Shown here one piece after another: positions 6,692-12,835 of a DNA stretch of 12,835 bases (position 1 is the first letter of the stretch; each line of letters begins with the position of its first letter). The position numbers and the translations under genes are program-made. Source of the stretch: Roseburia sp. (GTDB lineage Bacteria > Bacillota_A > Clostridia > Lachnospirales > Lachnospiraceae); NCBI GenBank assembly GCA_019411365.1, contig DXQT01000053.1:1-12835 (forward strand). Direction: 5' to 3'. Below the pieces are notes generated by a model, which saw nothing but the letters and a program-made list of their open reading frames with translations, was not told the origin of the DNA and ran no database searches.

Positions 6692-6722
6692 TTGTATATG
6701 GTCTCTGCGTCTATGTTATAAT
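6692..6722 (+). promoter_or_regulatory. Promoter candidate for the small HTH gene
   Basis: TATAAT at 6717-6722 preceded by TGT forms a perfect extended -10 box. TTGTAT at 6692-6697 is a possible -35 box, though its 19-nt spacing is long. Confidence 0.55.
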
Positions 6723-6768
6723 ACTTCTGTTATGTGAATTTTTAATCTGATTCGCAAAGGAGAAATGT

Positions 6769-6900
6769 ATGGACGTATCATATAACAAATTTTTCAAGAT
6801 GCTGATTGACCGTAAAATGAAGAAAAAAGACATTTGCGAGCAGGCTGGTATAGCTACCAGTACCATGGCAAAAATGGCGAGGGACGAGAAGGAACAATAA
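6769..6900 (+). CDS. Truncated XRE-type helix-turn-helix protein (43 residues)
   Basis: A short reading frame with a good ribosome site (AAAGGAG, 6756-6762) and its own promoter. The protein begins MDVSYNKFFKMLIDRKMKKK and runs through a clear HTH: DICEQAGIATSTMAKMARDE, with ATSTMAKMA as the recognition helix. Small Cro/CI-type regulators of this kind usually have about 65-70 residues; here the frame stops right after the recognition helix, so the last helices of the domain are missing. It is probably a decayed regulator, though a working mini-protein cannot be excluded. What follows in other frames does not look like the lost part. Confidence 0.6.
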   Translation: MDVSYNKFFKMLIDRKMKKKDICEQAGIATSTMAKMARDEKEQ

Positions 6901-7036
6901 TTTATACCGTGAAAAGTATGACGGGAGCAATGAAGCAGAGGTGTTCCGTCATGAGGTGATCATGGACTTGGTTTTTTTGATAAAAAACAATCAGAGCCTT
7001 GCATCCGGATCTGTCGAAAATCCACTTGCGGATTAG
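6854..7036 (+). pseudogene. Remnant of an unidentified gene
   Basis: In a frame shifted relative to the HTH gene, an open stretch without a proper start ends at TAG 7034-7036. From 6905 it reads like real protein: YREKYDGSNEAEVFRHEV, followed by a hydrophobic IMDLVFLIKNN and ending ENPLAD. Its composition is far more protein-like than the overlapping frames. I do not recognise the family. The likely reading is the 3' end of a gene whose front was lost, together with the end of the HTH gene, in one deletion. Confidence 0.4.
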
Positions 7037-7054
7037 CCTGCATGTGGGTAAAAT
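7026..7054 (+). promoter_or_regulatory. Promoter candidate for the membrane protein/ABC-F genes
   Basis: TTGCGG (7026-7031) and TAAAAT (7049-7054) are spaced by exactly 17 nt, about 80 nt before the start at 7135. The -35 overlaps the end of the gene remnant. Confidence 0.4.
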
Positions 7055-7134
7055 GTAACTATTCGGAGAAGGCTCACACACATTGTGCAGACCGTAAAAA
7101 TCAACAGTAAGATACAAAAGAAGCAGGGATCAAT

Positions 7135-8142
7135 ATGGAAAAAGATATCAACACGGAAGTTTCAAATACACAGTTACCGGCAACGGAAGAAAAAGCGAAT
7201 CTCAAGGAGAGTCTGCGCATTCAGAAATCCCAGTGGATCAAGGAACAGATCAAAAGGCAGCGGGAAGCGGAAGATGCTGTTTTAGAGCAGATGATCGAAG
7301 AACAGAGAGTCATCGATGGTTTAAACAGCGACATCAATGAGAATCTGGACCGGACGAGAGAGAGCCGGAAGTTCAATCAGGAGTTTCAGGAGAAGATCAA
7401 TACTCAGATTTACGAGATGAACGGCATTACAGAGGATAAACTGAAAGGTATGCGGGAATACAAAAACGCATATTATCAGGGATGTGCATTTTCCCTGTTC
7501 CTGTTGTCTGTTGTTATGATTGGGATCTGTGGTGTGCTTCATGGTTTTGAGTCACAGATTTGTCTGTTTATGATCGCATGCACCGGCGTAGAGGGGGCAC
7601 TGCTCGCACAGGACAAATGGAGAAATAAACTGGTGAATATATTATGTAAACTGCTCTATCTGATGGTTTTTCCGGTGATGATGGTTATTTTTGTCTGCTA
7701 CGAGCTGAAATATCCGGAATATGACCTTTTCCTGCCATATTTTGCAATGGGAATCGTGGTTGTCCTGATCATTGGAACAGCGGCATTTTTCTTCTACAAT
7801 CCGTATAAGCAGGACAAAAAGCGTGTGAAAAATGCAAAAGATTATATTTCAGAAGTGGAAAAGATTGCAAAAAAACAGGTGAAGAAAAATCAGAAGCTCC
7901 GCGCAAAAGAGGAGAAAAAGAATCAGAAGATCCAGCTGCGCACTCTGGAAAGAGAAGAGGCTGCAAGGGAAAAAGAAGAAAAGCTGCAAAGTAAAAAGGC
8001 AGAAAAGGAAGCCAGAAAGCAGGAGCGCAGGGAAAAAAGACAGGCGTGGCTTGACGGTGTAAAAGAAAAATGGCATGCCTGGGTGGAAAAAATAAAAGAA
8101 AAGTGGCATGCGTTTCTTGCAAAGTTTAAAAAGGAAGAATAG
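7135..8142 (+). CDS. Membrane protein with charged coiled coils and C-terminal 11-residue repeats
   Basis: A 335-residue protein of unrecognised family. Residues about 25-95 are highly charged and probably coiled coil. Four likely membrane segments follow at about 115-135, 141-158, 169-189 and 199-221, so both ends should face the same side, probably the cytoplasm. Residues 225-305 are rich in Lys, Glu, Arg and Gln, again coiled-coil-like. The tail has three consecutive 11-residue repeats: EKRQAWLDGVK (300-310), EKWHAWVEKIK (311-321) and EKWHAFLAKFK (322-332), which suggest an amphipathic helix lying on a membrane or protein surface. The ribosome site is weak (GCAGGGA). The stop is separated from the ABC-F start by 2 nt, so the two are translationally coupled and may act together. 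No enzyme motif is seen. Confidence 0.8.
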   Translation: MEKDINTEVSNTQLPATEEKANLKESLRIQKSQWIKEQIKRQREAEDAVLEQMIEEQRVIDGLNSDINENLDRTRESRKFNQEFQEKINTQIYEMNGITEDKLKGMREYKNAYYQGCAFSLFLLSVVMIGICGVLHGFESQICLFMIACTGVEGALLAQDKWRNKLVNILCKLLYLMVFPVMMVIFVCYELKYPEYDLFLPYFAMGIVVVLIIGTAAFFFYNPYKQDKKRVKNAKDYISEVEKIAKKQVKKNQKLRAKEEKKNQKIQLRTLEREEAAREKEEKLQSKKAEKEARKQERREKRQAWLDGVKEKWHAWVEKIKEKWHAFLAKFKKEE

Positions 8143-8144
8143 AA

Positions 8145-10172
8145 ATGAGATATCAGATACGGCATGCAATTGTAAAGTATGCGGCAGATACCATATTAGA
8201 AGATGTAAATTTTGAGATACATGATCATGAAAAAATAGCAATCATCGGAAGAAATGGCTGTGGAAAAACAACGCTTTTAAAGCTGATCTCCGGTGAAGTG
8301 GAGATGGCAAATCCGGACAGTGACGAGGAATGCGGCATTGTCATGGCAGGAAAACAGCGGATCGGCTATCTGAGACAGATCAGTTTTGAGGACAGCAGTA
8401 TCACGGTAGAAGAGGAAATCTTAAAAGTGTTTGCGCCTGTTTTTTCCTGCGAAAAACGAATGCAGGAACTGACAGAGCAAATGAAAACGGATACTTCTGA
8501 GCATTTATTAAAGGAATATGCCGCATTGCAGGCGAAGATGGAGGCACTGCGGGGATACACCTACAGACAGGATATGGAGACAATGTTCCAACGGTTCGGG
8601 TTTGCGTTAAAAGACCTGCAAAGACCGATTGGAACTTTTTCAGGTGGTCAGCAGACAAAAGTGGCGTTCGTAAAACTGCTTTTGAGCCAGCCGGATATCA
8701 TGCTTTTGGATGAGCCGACCAACCATCTGGACATGCCGACGATCGAGTGGCTGGAAGGTTATCTGAAAAATTATCCGAAAGCGGTTGTGATCGTGTCGCA
8801 TGACCGGATGTTTTTAGACCGCGTGATTGACGTGACTTACGAGATCGAATATCACAGGATCAGGCGTTATCTGGGCAATTATACAGCATTTTTGAGGCAG
8901 AAAGAGGAAGCATTAGCAAAGCAGGAAAAAGATTACGAGGCACAGCAGGCGGAGATCAAGCGTCTCACAGACTGGATCGAAAAGTGGAAGAATACACCGA
9001 CAAAGGTTGCGGCGACACGTTCCAAACGAAAAGTGATCGAGCATATGGTTTTGATCGAAAAGCCGCGCAAGTTCGATACAAAAGCGTTTCAGGGACAGTT
9101 TCTGCCGCAGACGGCCAGCTATCATGATGTGTTGTCCGTCCGGGGCTTACAGATCGGTTATGATTCCGTTTTGAGCAAAGTATCTTTTGAGCTGCACCGC
9201 ATGGAGCGGATCGCGGTGATCGGTGAAAACGGAAAAGGAAAGTCGACACTTTTAAAAACGTTAGTTGGGGAGCTGCCGAAGCTCGGCGGTCAGTTTTCAT
9301 TCGGGACAGGCGTGGAGTGGGGATATTTTGACCAGCAGGCGGCGGTTGCCGAGAGTCAGAATCCGAAAATGACGATCATGGAAGATTTCTGGGAAGAATA
9401 TCCGACCTTAAAAGAAGTAGAAGTGCGCAGTGCGCTGGGAAGTTTTCTTTTTTCCGGGGATGATGTATACAAAGAATTGGGACAGTTATCCGGTGGAGAG
9501 AAGGTGCGTCTTGCTCTATGTAAAATGTTTAAGCACAGACCGAATCTTCTGATTCTGGACGAGCCGACAAACCATATGGATATCGTTGGAAAAGAAGCAT
9601 TGGAGCAGATGTTAAAAAGTTATACGGGAACAGTTTTATTTGTCTCGCATGACCGGTATTTTATTAAGGAAATCGCAACGGGAATCCTTGATTTTCAGGC
9701 AGATAAAGTACAGTATTATCCGTGCACTTATGAGGAATATCTGGAGCAGAAGCAGAAAGAAGCACAGGGACTGATTGGTGGAAACAAAACAAATGCCGCA
9801 GGAAACAGTGGAAAATCCAGAAACGTAGCTGGCGAAGCAGCAGATAACAGAAATATATCACAAGTCGGAAGTCAGAGTAATCCGCCAACGTTATCCGATG
9901 TGTTTGATAAAAAGATGTATTATAATCCGGGCAAGATTATTTCCAGATTAAAGCAGCAGCTTGTCAAGTATGAAAAAATGCTCGGTGAGAGTGAGGAACG
10001 GCTCGCAGAGCTGCAAATGCAGCAGATGGACACGGCACTCGCCACGGACTATGAGAAATTGACAGAATTGGAGCAGGCGATTGCGGCGGAGCAGAGCAAT
10101 CAGGAGAGCATTTTAGACCGTCTGGTGGAGACGGAGACAGAACTGGATGAGATGCAGGAGAAAACAGTCTAA
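8145..10172 (+). CDS. ABC-F family ATPase with an extended C-terminal coiled coil
   Basis: A 675-residue soluble protein with two ABC ATPase domains and no membrane segments, the arrangement of ABC-F proteins, which bind ribosomes and either regulate translation or protect against antibiotics. Domain 1 has Walker A GRNGCGKT (35-42), signature SGGQQ (166-170), Walker B IMLLDEP (185-191) and SHD (218-220). Domain 2 has GENGKGKS (360-367), LSGGE (448-452), LLILDEP (468-474) and SHD (501-503). The inter-domain linker, which reaches the ribosome in this family, spans about 245-315 and is rich in Lys, Gln and Glu. A low-complexity Asn/Gly/Ser stretch (543-580) leads to a coiled coil (about 590-672), as in Uup-like members. 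The ribosome site AAGGAAG lies in the end of the preceding gene. Whether it gives drug resistance cannot be told from sequence. Confidence 0.93.
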   Translation: MRYQIRHAIVKYAADTILEDVNFEIHDHEKIAIIGRNGCGKTTLLKLISGEVEMANPDSDEECGIVMAGKQRIGYLRQISFEDSSITVEEEILKVFAPVFSCEKRMQELTEQMKTDTSEHLLKEYAALQAKMEALRGYTYRQDMETMFQRFGFALKDLQRPIGTFSGGQQTKVAFVKLLLSQPDIMLLDEPTNHLDMPTIEWLEGYLKNYPKAVVIVSHDRMFLDRVIDVTYEIEYHRIRRYLGNYTAFLRQKEEALAKQEKDYEAQQAEIKRLTDWIEKWKNTPTKVAATRSKRKVIEHMVLIEKPRKFDTKAFQGQFLPQTASYHDVLSVRGLQIGYDSVLSKVSFELHRMERIAVIGENGKGKSTLLKTLVGELPKLGGQFSFGTGVEWGYFDQQAAVAESQNPKMTIMEDFWEEYPTLKEVEVRSALGSFLFSGDDVYKELGQLSGGEKVRLALCKMFKHRPNLLILDEPTNHMDIVGKEALEQMLKSYTGTVLFVSHDRYFIKEIATGILDFQADKVQYYPCTYEEYLEQKQKEAQGLIGGNKTNAAGNSGKSRNVAGEAADNRNISQVGSQSNPPTLSDVFDKKMYYNPGKIISRLKQQLVKYEKMLGESEERLAELQMQQMDTALATDYEKLTELEQAIAAEQSNQESILDRLVETETELDEMQEKTV

Positions 10173-10240
10173 ACAGGATCAGACTTTGCAATACAAGAAA
10201 AAACAGTAGATTTGGAAGGCAGAAAATCGAGGAAGCAGAT

Positions 10241-10903
10241 ATGACAAAAAAACAGTTAGCACTTGAGATTATCAAACGTTTGAAAGAAGCGTATCCGGAC
10301 GCGGGGTGTACGCTGGACTATGATGAGGCATGGAAACTTTTGGTGAGTGTCCGTCTGGCTGCGCAGTGTACGGATGCGAGAGTCAATGTGATCGTGGAAA
10401 AGTTATATGAGAAGTTCCCGGATGTCGACGCGTTAGCGGCAGCCGGTGTCTCTGAGATCGAGGAGATCGTGCGTCCATGCGGACTTGGAAAAAGTAAGGC
10501 AAAAGATATCAGTGCATGCATGAAAATGCTAAAAGAGCAGTACGGTGGAAAAGTGCCGGATGATTTTGATGCACTGTTGAAACTTCCGGGGGTCGGACGC
10601 AAAAGTGCGAATCTGATCATGGGGGATGTGTTCGGAAAACCGGCGATCGTCACAGACACACACTGTATCCGTCTGGTGAACCGCATGGGACTGGTAAAAG
10701 ATATCAAGGAACCGAAGAAAGTAGAGATGGAATTGTGGAAGATCATCCCGCCGGAAGAAGGAAATGATTTCTGCCACAGATTAGTGGAACATGGCAGGGA
10801 TGTCTGTACAGCACGGACAAATCCGCATTGTGACCGCTGTGTGTTAAATGATATCTGTGCGACAGGGAAGAAACTCATGAAAGCAGAGCAGAAAACAAAG
10901 TGA
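10241..10903 (+). CDS. nth: Endonuclease III (DNA glycosylase/AP lyase)
   Basis: A base-excision repair enzyme of 220 residues that removes oxidised pyrimidines and cuts at abasic sites. The helix-hairpin-helix LPGVGRKSAN (115-124) contains the catalytic Lys121, and VTDTH (137-141) contains the catalytic Asp139. The substrate-side motif LAAQCTDARVN (39-49) matches a common variant of the family. The C-terminal 4Fe-4S cluster ligands are Cys189, Cys197, Cys200 and Cys206, spaced C-x7-C-x2-C-x5-C; the E. coli enzyme has x6 in the first gap. GAGGA, about 7 nt before the ATG, is a modest ribosome site. It lies 68 nt after the ABC-F gene and 55 nt before the transporter, so one transcript is possible, though no functional link is evident. 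Confidence 0.95.
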   Translation: MTKKQLALEIIKRLKEAYPDAGCTLDYDEAWKLLVSVRLAAQCTDARVNVIVEKLYEKFPDVDALAAAGVSEIEEIVRPCGLGKSKAKDISACMKMLKEQYGGKVPDDFDALLKLPGVGRKSANLIMGDVFGKPAIVTDTHCIRLVNRMGLVKDIKEPKKVEMELWKIIPPEEGNDFCHRLVEHGRDVCTARTNPHCDRCVLNDICATGKKLMKAEQKTK

Positions 10904-10958
10904 TCGATATTGGTGTTGCAGTGGCAGCAGTAAAAAATTTTAAAGAGAAGTTATAAAA

Positions 10959-12308
10959 ATGGCAGTACAAAATGATTTTTCGAAGGGAAGTATTTTATCC
11001 CATATGGCACGGATTGCGCTTCCGATGACGCTGGCACAGTTTGTCAATATTTTATATAACATTATTGACCGGGTATTTATCGGACGTATCCCGGATCATG
11101 CGACGGAGGCTTTGACCGGACTTGGAGTGGCATTCCCAATCTGCACACTGGCAATTGCTTTTGCCAATCTGGTAGGAATGGGCGGTGCTCCTCTTTTTTC
11201 TATAGAGAGGGGAAAAGGAAATGAAGAGGAAGCAAAGTATATTTTAGGCAATTCATTCAACCTGTTAGTGGTCATTGGAGTAGTGTTCAGTGTGGTGATG
11301 TTTCTGGTAAAAAGGCCGATGCTATACCTGCTTGGTGCAAGCAAAAATATTTACGGATATGCGGATTCTTATCTCACAATCTACTTATGCGGAACACTTT
11401 TTGTGATGTTAAGCCTTGGTATGAATGCATTTATCAATGCGCAGGGCTTTGCCAATATCGGAATGATGACGGTATCGATCGGTGCAGTCTGCAACCTGAT
11501 TTTGGATCCAATTTTTATTTTTGAAATGAAAATGGGTGTACAGGGAGCAGCGCTGGCAACGGTGATCTCGCAGTTTGCAGCTGCCTGCTGGACACTCCGG
11601 TTCCTTACCGGGAAAAAGGCGACGATCCGGTTAGATAAAAATTATTTGAAATTAAAAACAGACCGCGTCAAAAAGATTCTTGTGCTCGGTTTATCCGGTT
11701 TTACTATGTCGGTGACGAACAGCCTCGTGCAGATGGTATGCAATATCAATCTGGCGATGTACGGTGGAGATATGTATATCGCAGCGATGACTATCATCAA
11801 TTCTGTGCGTGAAGTGATCCATATGCCGGTTTCCGGTGTTGGAAATGGGGCACAGCCGGTCATGAGTTTTAATTATGGTGCGAAAGAATATGGGAGAGTG
11901 AAACAGACAATCCGCTATACGGCGGTCATTCTTCTGGTTTATACATTATTTGCGTGGGGAATGACGATGTTATTTCCGAACCAGTTTGTGATGATCTTTA
12001 ATAAAGATGCAGAGTTGCTGCCACTTACGGTAAAATCCATGCATATCTATTTCTTCGGATTTTTCTTCATGGCATTTCAATTCACCGGGCAGACAACGTT
12101 TCAGGCACTTGGAAAATCAAAGCAGGCAATCTTCTTTTCCATGTTAAGGAAGGTGATCATTGTTGTGCCGCTTACGTTTTTACTGCCAATGATCCCGGAA
12201 ATCGGCGTGACAGGCGTATTTCTTGCAGAACCAATCTCAAACCTGATCGGGGGACTGGCCTGCTTTATTACCATGTATGTTACGGTTTACCGGAAACTGG
12301 AGGTTTGA
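10959..12308 (+). CDS. MATE-family multidrug/cation antiporter
   Basis: A 449-residue integral membrane protein with about 12 predicted helices, the usual number and length for MATE exporters, which expel drugs or metabolites in exchange for Na+ or H+. The start MAVQNDFSKGSILSHMARIALPMTLAQFVNILYNIIDRVFIG is typical, with the conserved Pro in helix 1 and the VNILYNIIDRVFIG region; the second half repeats the pattern, including PVSGVGNGAQPVMSFNYGA at about 290-308. The ribosome site is AGAGAAG, 9 nt before the ATG. The substrate cannot be inferred. The stop codon TGA (12306-12308) abuts palindrome C directly, with no other terminator. Confidence 0.93.
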   Translation: MAVQNDFSKGSILSHMARIALPMTLAQFVNILYNIIDRVFIGRIPDHATEALTGLGVAFPICTLAIAFANLVGMGGAPLFSIERGKGNEEEAKYILGNSFNLLVVIGVVFSVVMFLVKRPMLYLLGASKNIYGYADSYLTIYLCGTLFVMLSLGMNAFINAQGFANIGMMTVSIGAVCNLILDPIFIFEMKMGVQGAALATVISQFAAACWTLRFLTGKKATIRLDKNYLKLKTDRVKKILVLGLSGFTMSVTNSLVQMVCNINLAMYGGDMYIAAMTIINSVREVIHMPVSGVGNGAQPVMSFNYGAKEYGRVKQTIRYTAVILLVYTLFAWGMTMLFPNQFVMIFNKDAELLPLTVKSMHIYFFGFFFMAFQFTGQTTFQALGKSKQAIFFSMLRKVIIVVPLTFLLPMIPEIGVTGVFLAEPISNLIGGLACFITMYVTVYRKLEV

Positions 12309-12690
12309 CAATTTACAACGTTGATCGGGCATGTATAAGCTTCCTCTCACAAGTCGTGATTTTATAGGTTTATGAAAAGAAAAACGGTACAGACGAAATA
12401 TGATGTTCCTGTTCGCCGGGCATTTCGCTGGGCTTCTGAACAACAATCATGTTCAGCTGAAGCTTCCATGATTGTTAGAATCCCAGCTCCATGGCTCACG
12501 AAGAAAATCATATTTGTCTGTACCGTTTTTCATTCATTTACGTTATGAATGACTTGTGAGAGGACGCTTATACATGCCCAATTTACGCTGTGAATCGCAC
12601 CACAGAATCTGCAATTCACGTTATGGAACTCGCGGTTATGGGATGAGTACCTACAGGATAATACCAAAACTCAATCTGCATCCTTGAAAT
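12309..12690 (-). repeat. Palindromic element C (same family, inverted)
   Basis: Read on the minus strand, this copy is closely similar to element A. The core is 12327-12579 (253 bp). Outer arms 12331-12354 and 12551-12575 are nearly perfect; AAAAACGGTACAGAC (12380-12394) pairs with its complement ending at 12530; the terminal stem is AACAATCATG 12442-12451 with 12467-12476. The TTCATAGCGTAAAT-like motif occurs three times on the minus strand, at 12536-12549, 12581-12594 and 12614-12628. The arm next to the transporter is truncated at the MATE stop codon, while the other extends to about 12690. There is no reading frame of note. Confidence 0.85.
12380..12530. terminator. Bidirectional terminator-like core of element C
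   Basis: AAAAACGG (12380-12387) and CCGTTTTT (12523-12530) border the inner hairpin, giving a stem followed by a T-run on either strand. It stands directly after the MATE gene, which has no other visible terminator. The role is inferred. Confidence 0.35.
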
Positions 12691-12695
12691 AAATG

Positions 12696-12785
12696 AATTT
12701 TAACAGAATAAAATAGAATTGTAAGTATGATTATGGTAGAATTATGGTATTAATGATTTTGGCAATCGAGATTTGTAGATGGAGG
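12696..12785 (+). promoter_or_regulatory. Promoter block and ribosome site for the next gene
   Basis: An extended -10 box TGGTAGAAT (hexamer 12737-12742) with a weak -35 region, followed about 40 nt later by GGAGG (12781-12785). The block 12715-12775 aligns without gaps to the promoter regions of the VOC gene and the acetyltransferase gene, and 12696-12728 matches the first 33 nt of the window in reverse. Confidence 0.65.
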
Positions 12786-12794
12786 TGACAAACT

Positions 12795-12835
12795 ATAAAC
12801 AGTCAAGTGTTTTTTTGGAATTTTATGGTTTATAA
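12795..12835 (+). other. Possible 5' end of a gene cut by the window, start codon unclear
   Basis: A strong ribosome site is present, but the codon at the right distance (9 nt) is ATA at 12795. That frame stays open to the window end (INSQVFFWNFMVY). In-frame GTG (12807) and ATG (12825) are possible starts with long spacing. A GTG inside the ribosome site opens a second frame that ends after 16 codons. Too little is visible to name a product. Confidence 0.25.

Noticed and set aside
6022..6758. Shared 13-mer TCTGATTCGCAAA at 6022-6034 and 6746-6758
   Set aside because: About one 13-nt match is expected by chance in a window of this size, and the two copies lie in opposite orientation relative to their genes.
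7849..8241. Long minus-strand open frames opposite the membrane protein gene, rich in Phe and Leu
   Set aside because: They are the complement of the Lys/Glu-rich coiled-coil codons and have no ribosome site or family resemblance.
10318..10878. 186-codon minus-strand open frame opposite nth
   Set aside because: It overlaps a fully convincing nth gene, has low-complexity composition and no sensible start region.

Overview
The window looks like chromosomal DNA of a low-to-moderate GC anaerobic Firmicute, most likely of the Lachnospiraceae/Clostridia type. The basis is AAGGAGG-like ribosome sites, extended TGnTATAAT-type promoters, the long form of PurC, an iron-sulfur PurF, and codon use rich in A/T with a GC-richer subset. 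The genus is not determined.

Layout. Positions 1-748 hold a large imperfect palindrome (element A, about 70-490) and the purC promoter and leader. Positions 749-4644 are a purine-synthesis cluster purC-purF-purB on the + strand. Positions 4645-5528 contain no gene but two large palindromes back to back (D, 4649-5020; B, 5065-5510) joined by a smaller hairpin. Next come a minus-strand GNAT acetyltransferase and, divergently, a YaeR/GloA2-like VOC protein with two dyads between them. Positions 6663-7134 hold a 43-codon HTH fragment and an unidentified gene remnant. From 7135 runs a + strand series: a four-helix membrane protein with charged coiled coils, a tightly coupled ABC-F ATPase, endonuclease III (nth) and a MATE transporter. 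Directly after the MATE stop codon lies element C (inverted relative to A and B), then a promoter, a ribosome site and the start of an unresolved gene.

How the genes relate. PurF makes phosphoribosylamine, PurC makes SAICAR, and PurB acts on SAICAR and on adenylosuccinate; the other steps must be encoded elsewhere. The membrane protein and the ABC-F are almost certainly translated together (2-nt gap). The nth and MATE genes follow with short gaps and may share the transcript.

The most interesting content is non-coding. Elements A, B and C share a 253-254 bp palindromic core, are asymmetric (left arms match left arms, right arms match right arms), and differ from one another by paired substitutions that keep the stems complementary. 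Element D has the same outer design and a right end that matches B, but a different interior. I do not recognise this family. It could be a mobile hairpin element, a structured RNA, or a bidirectional terminator. A promoter-like block is attached to the same arm in two copies and recurs, without a palindrome, in front of the GNAT and VOC genes.
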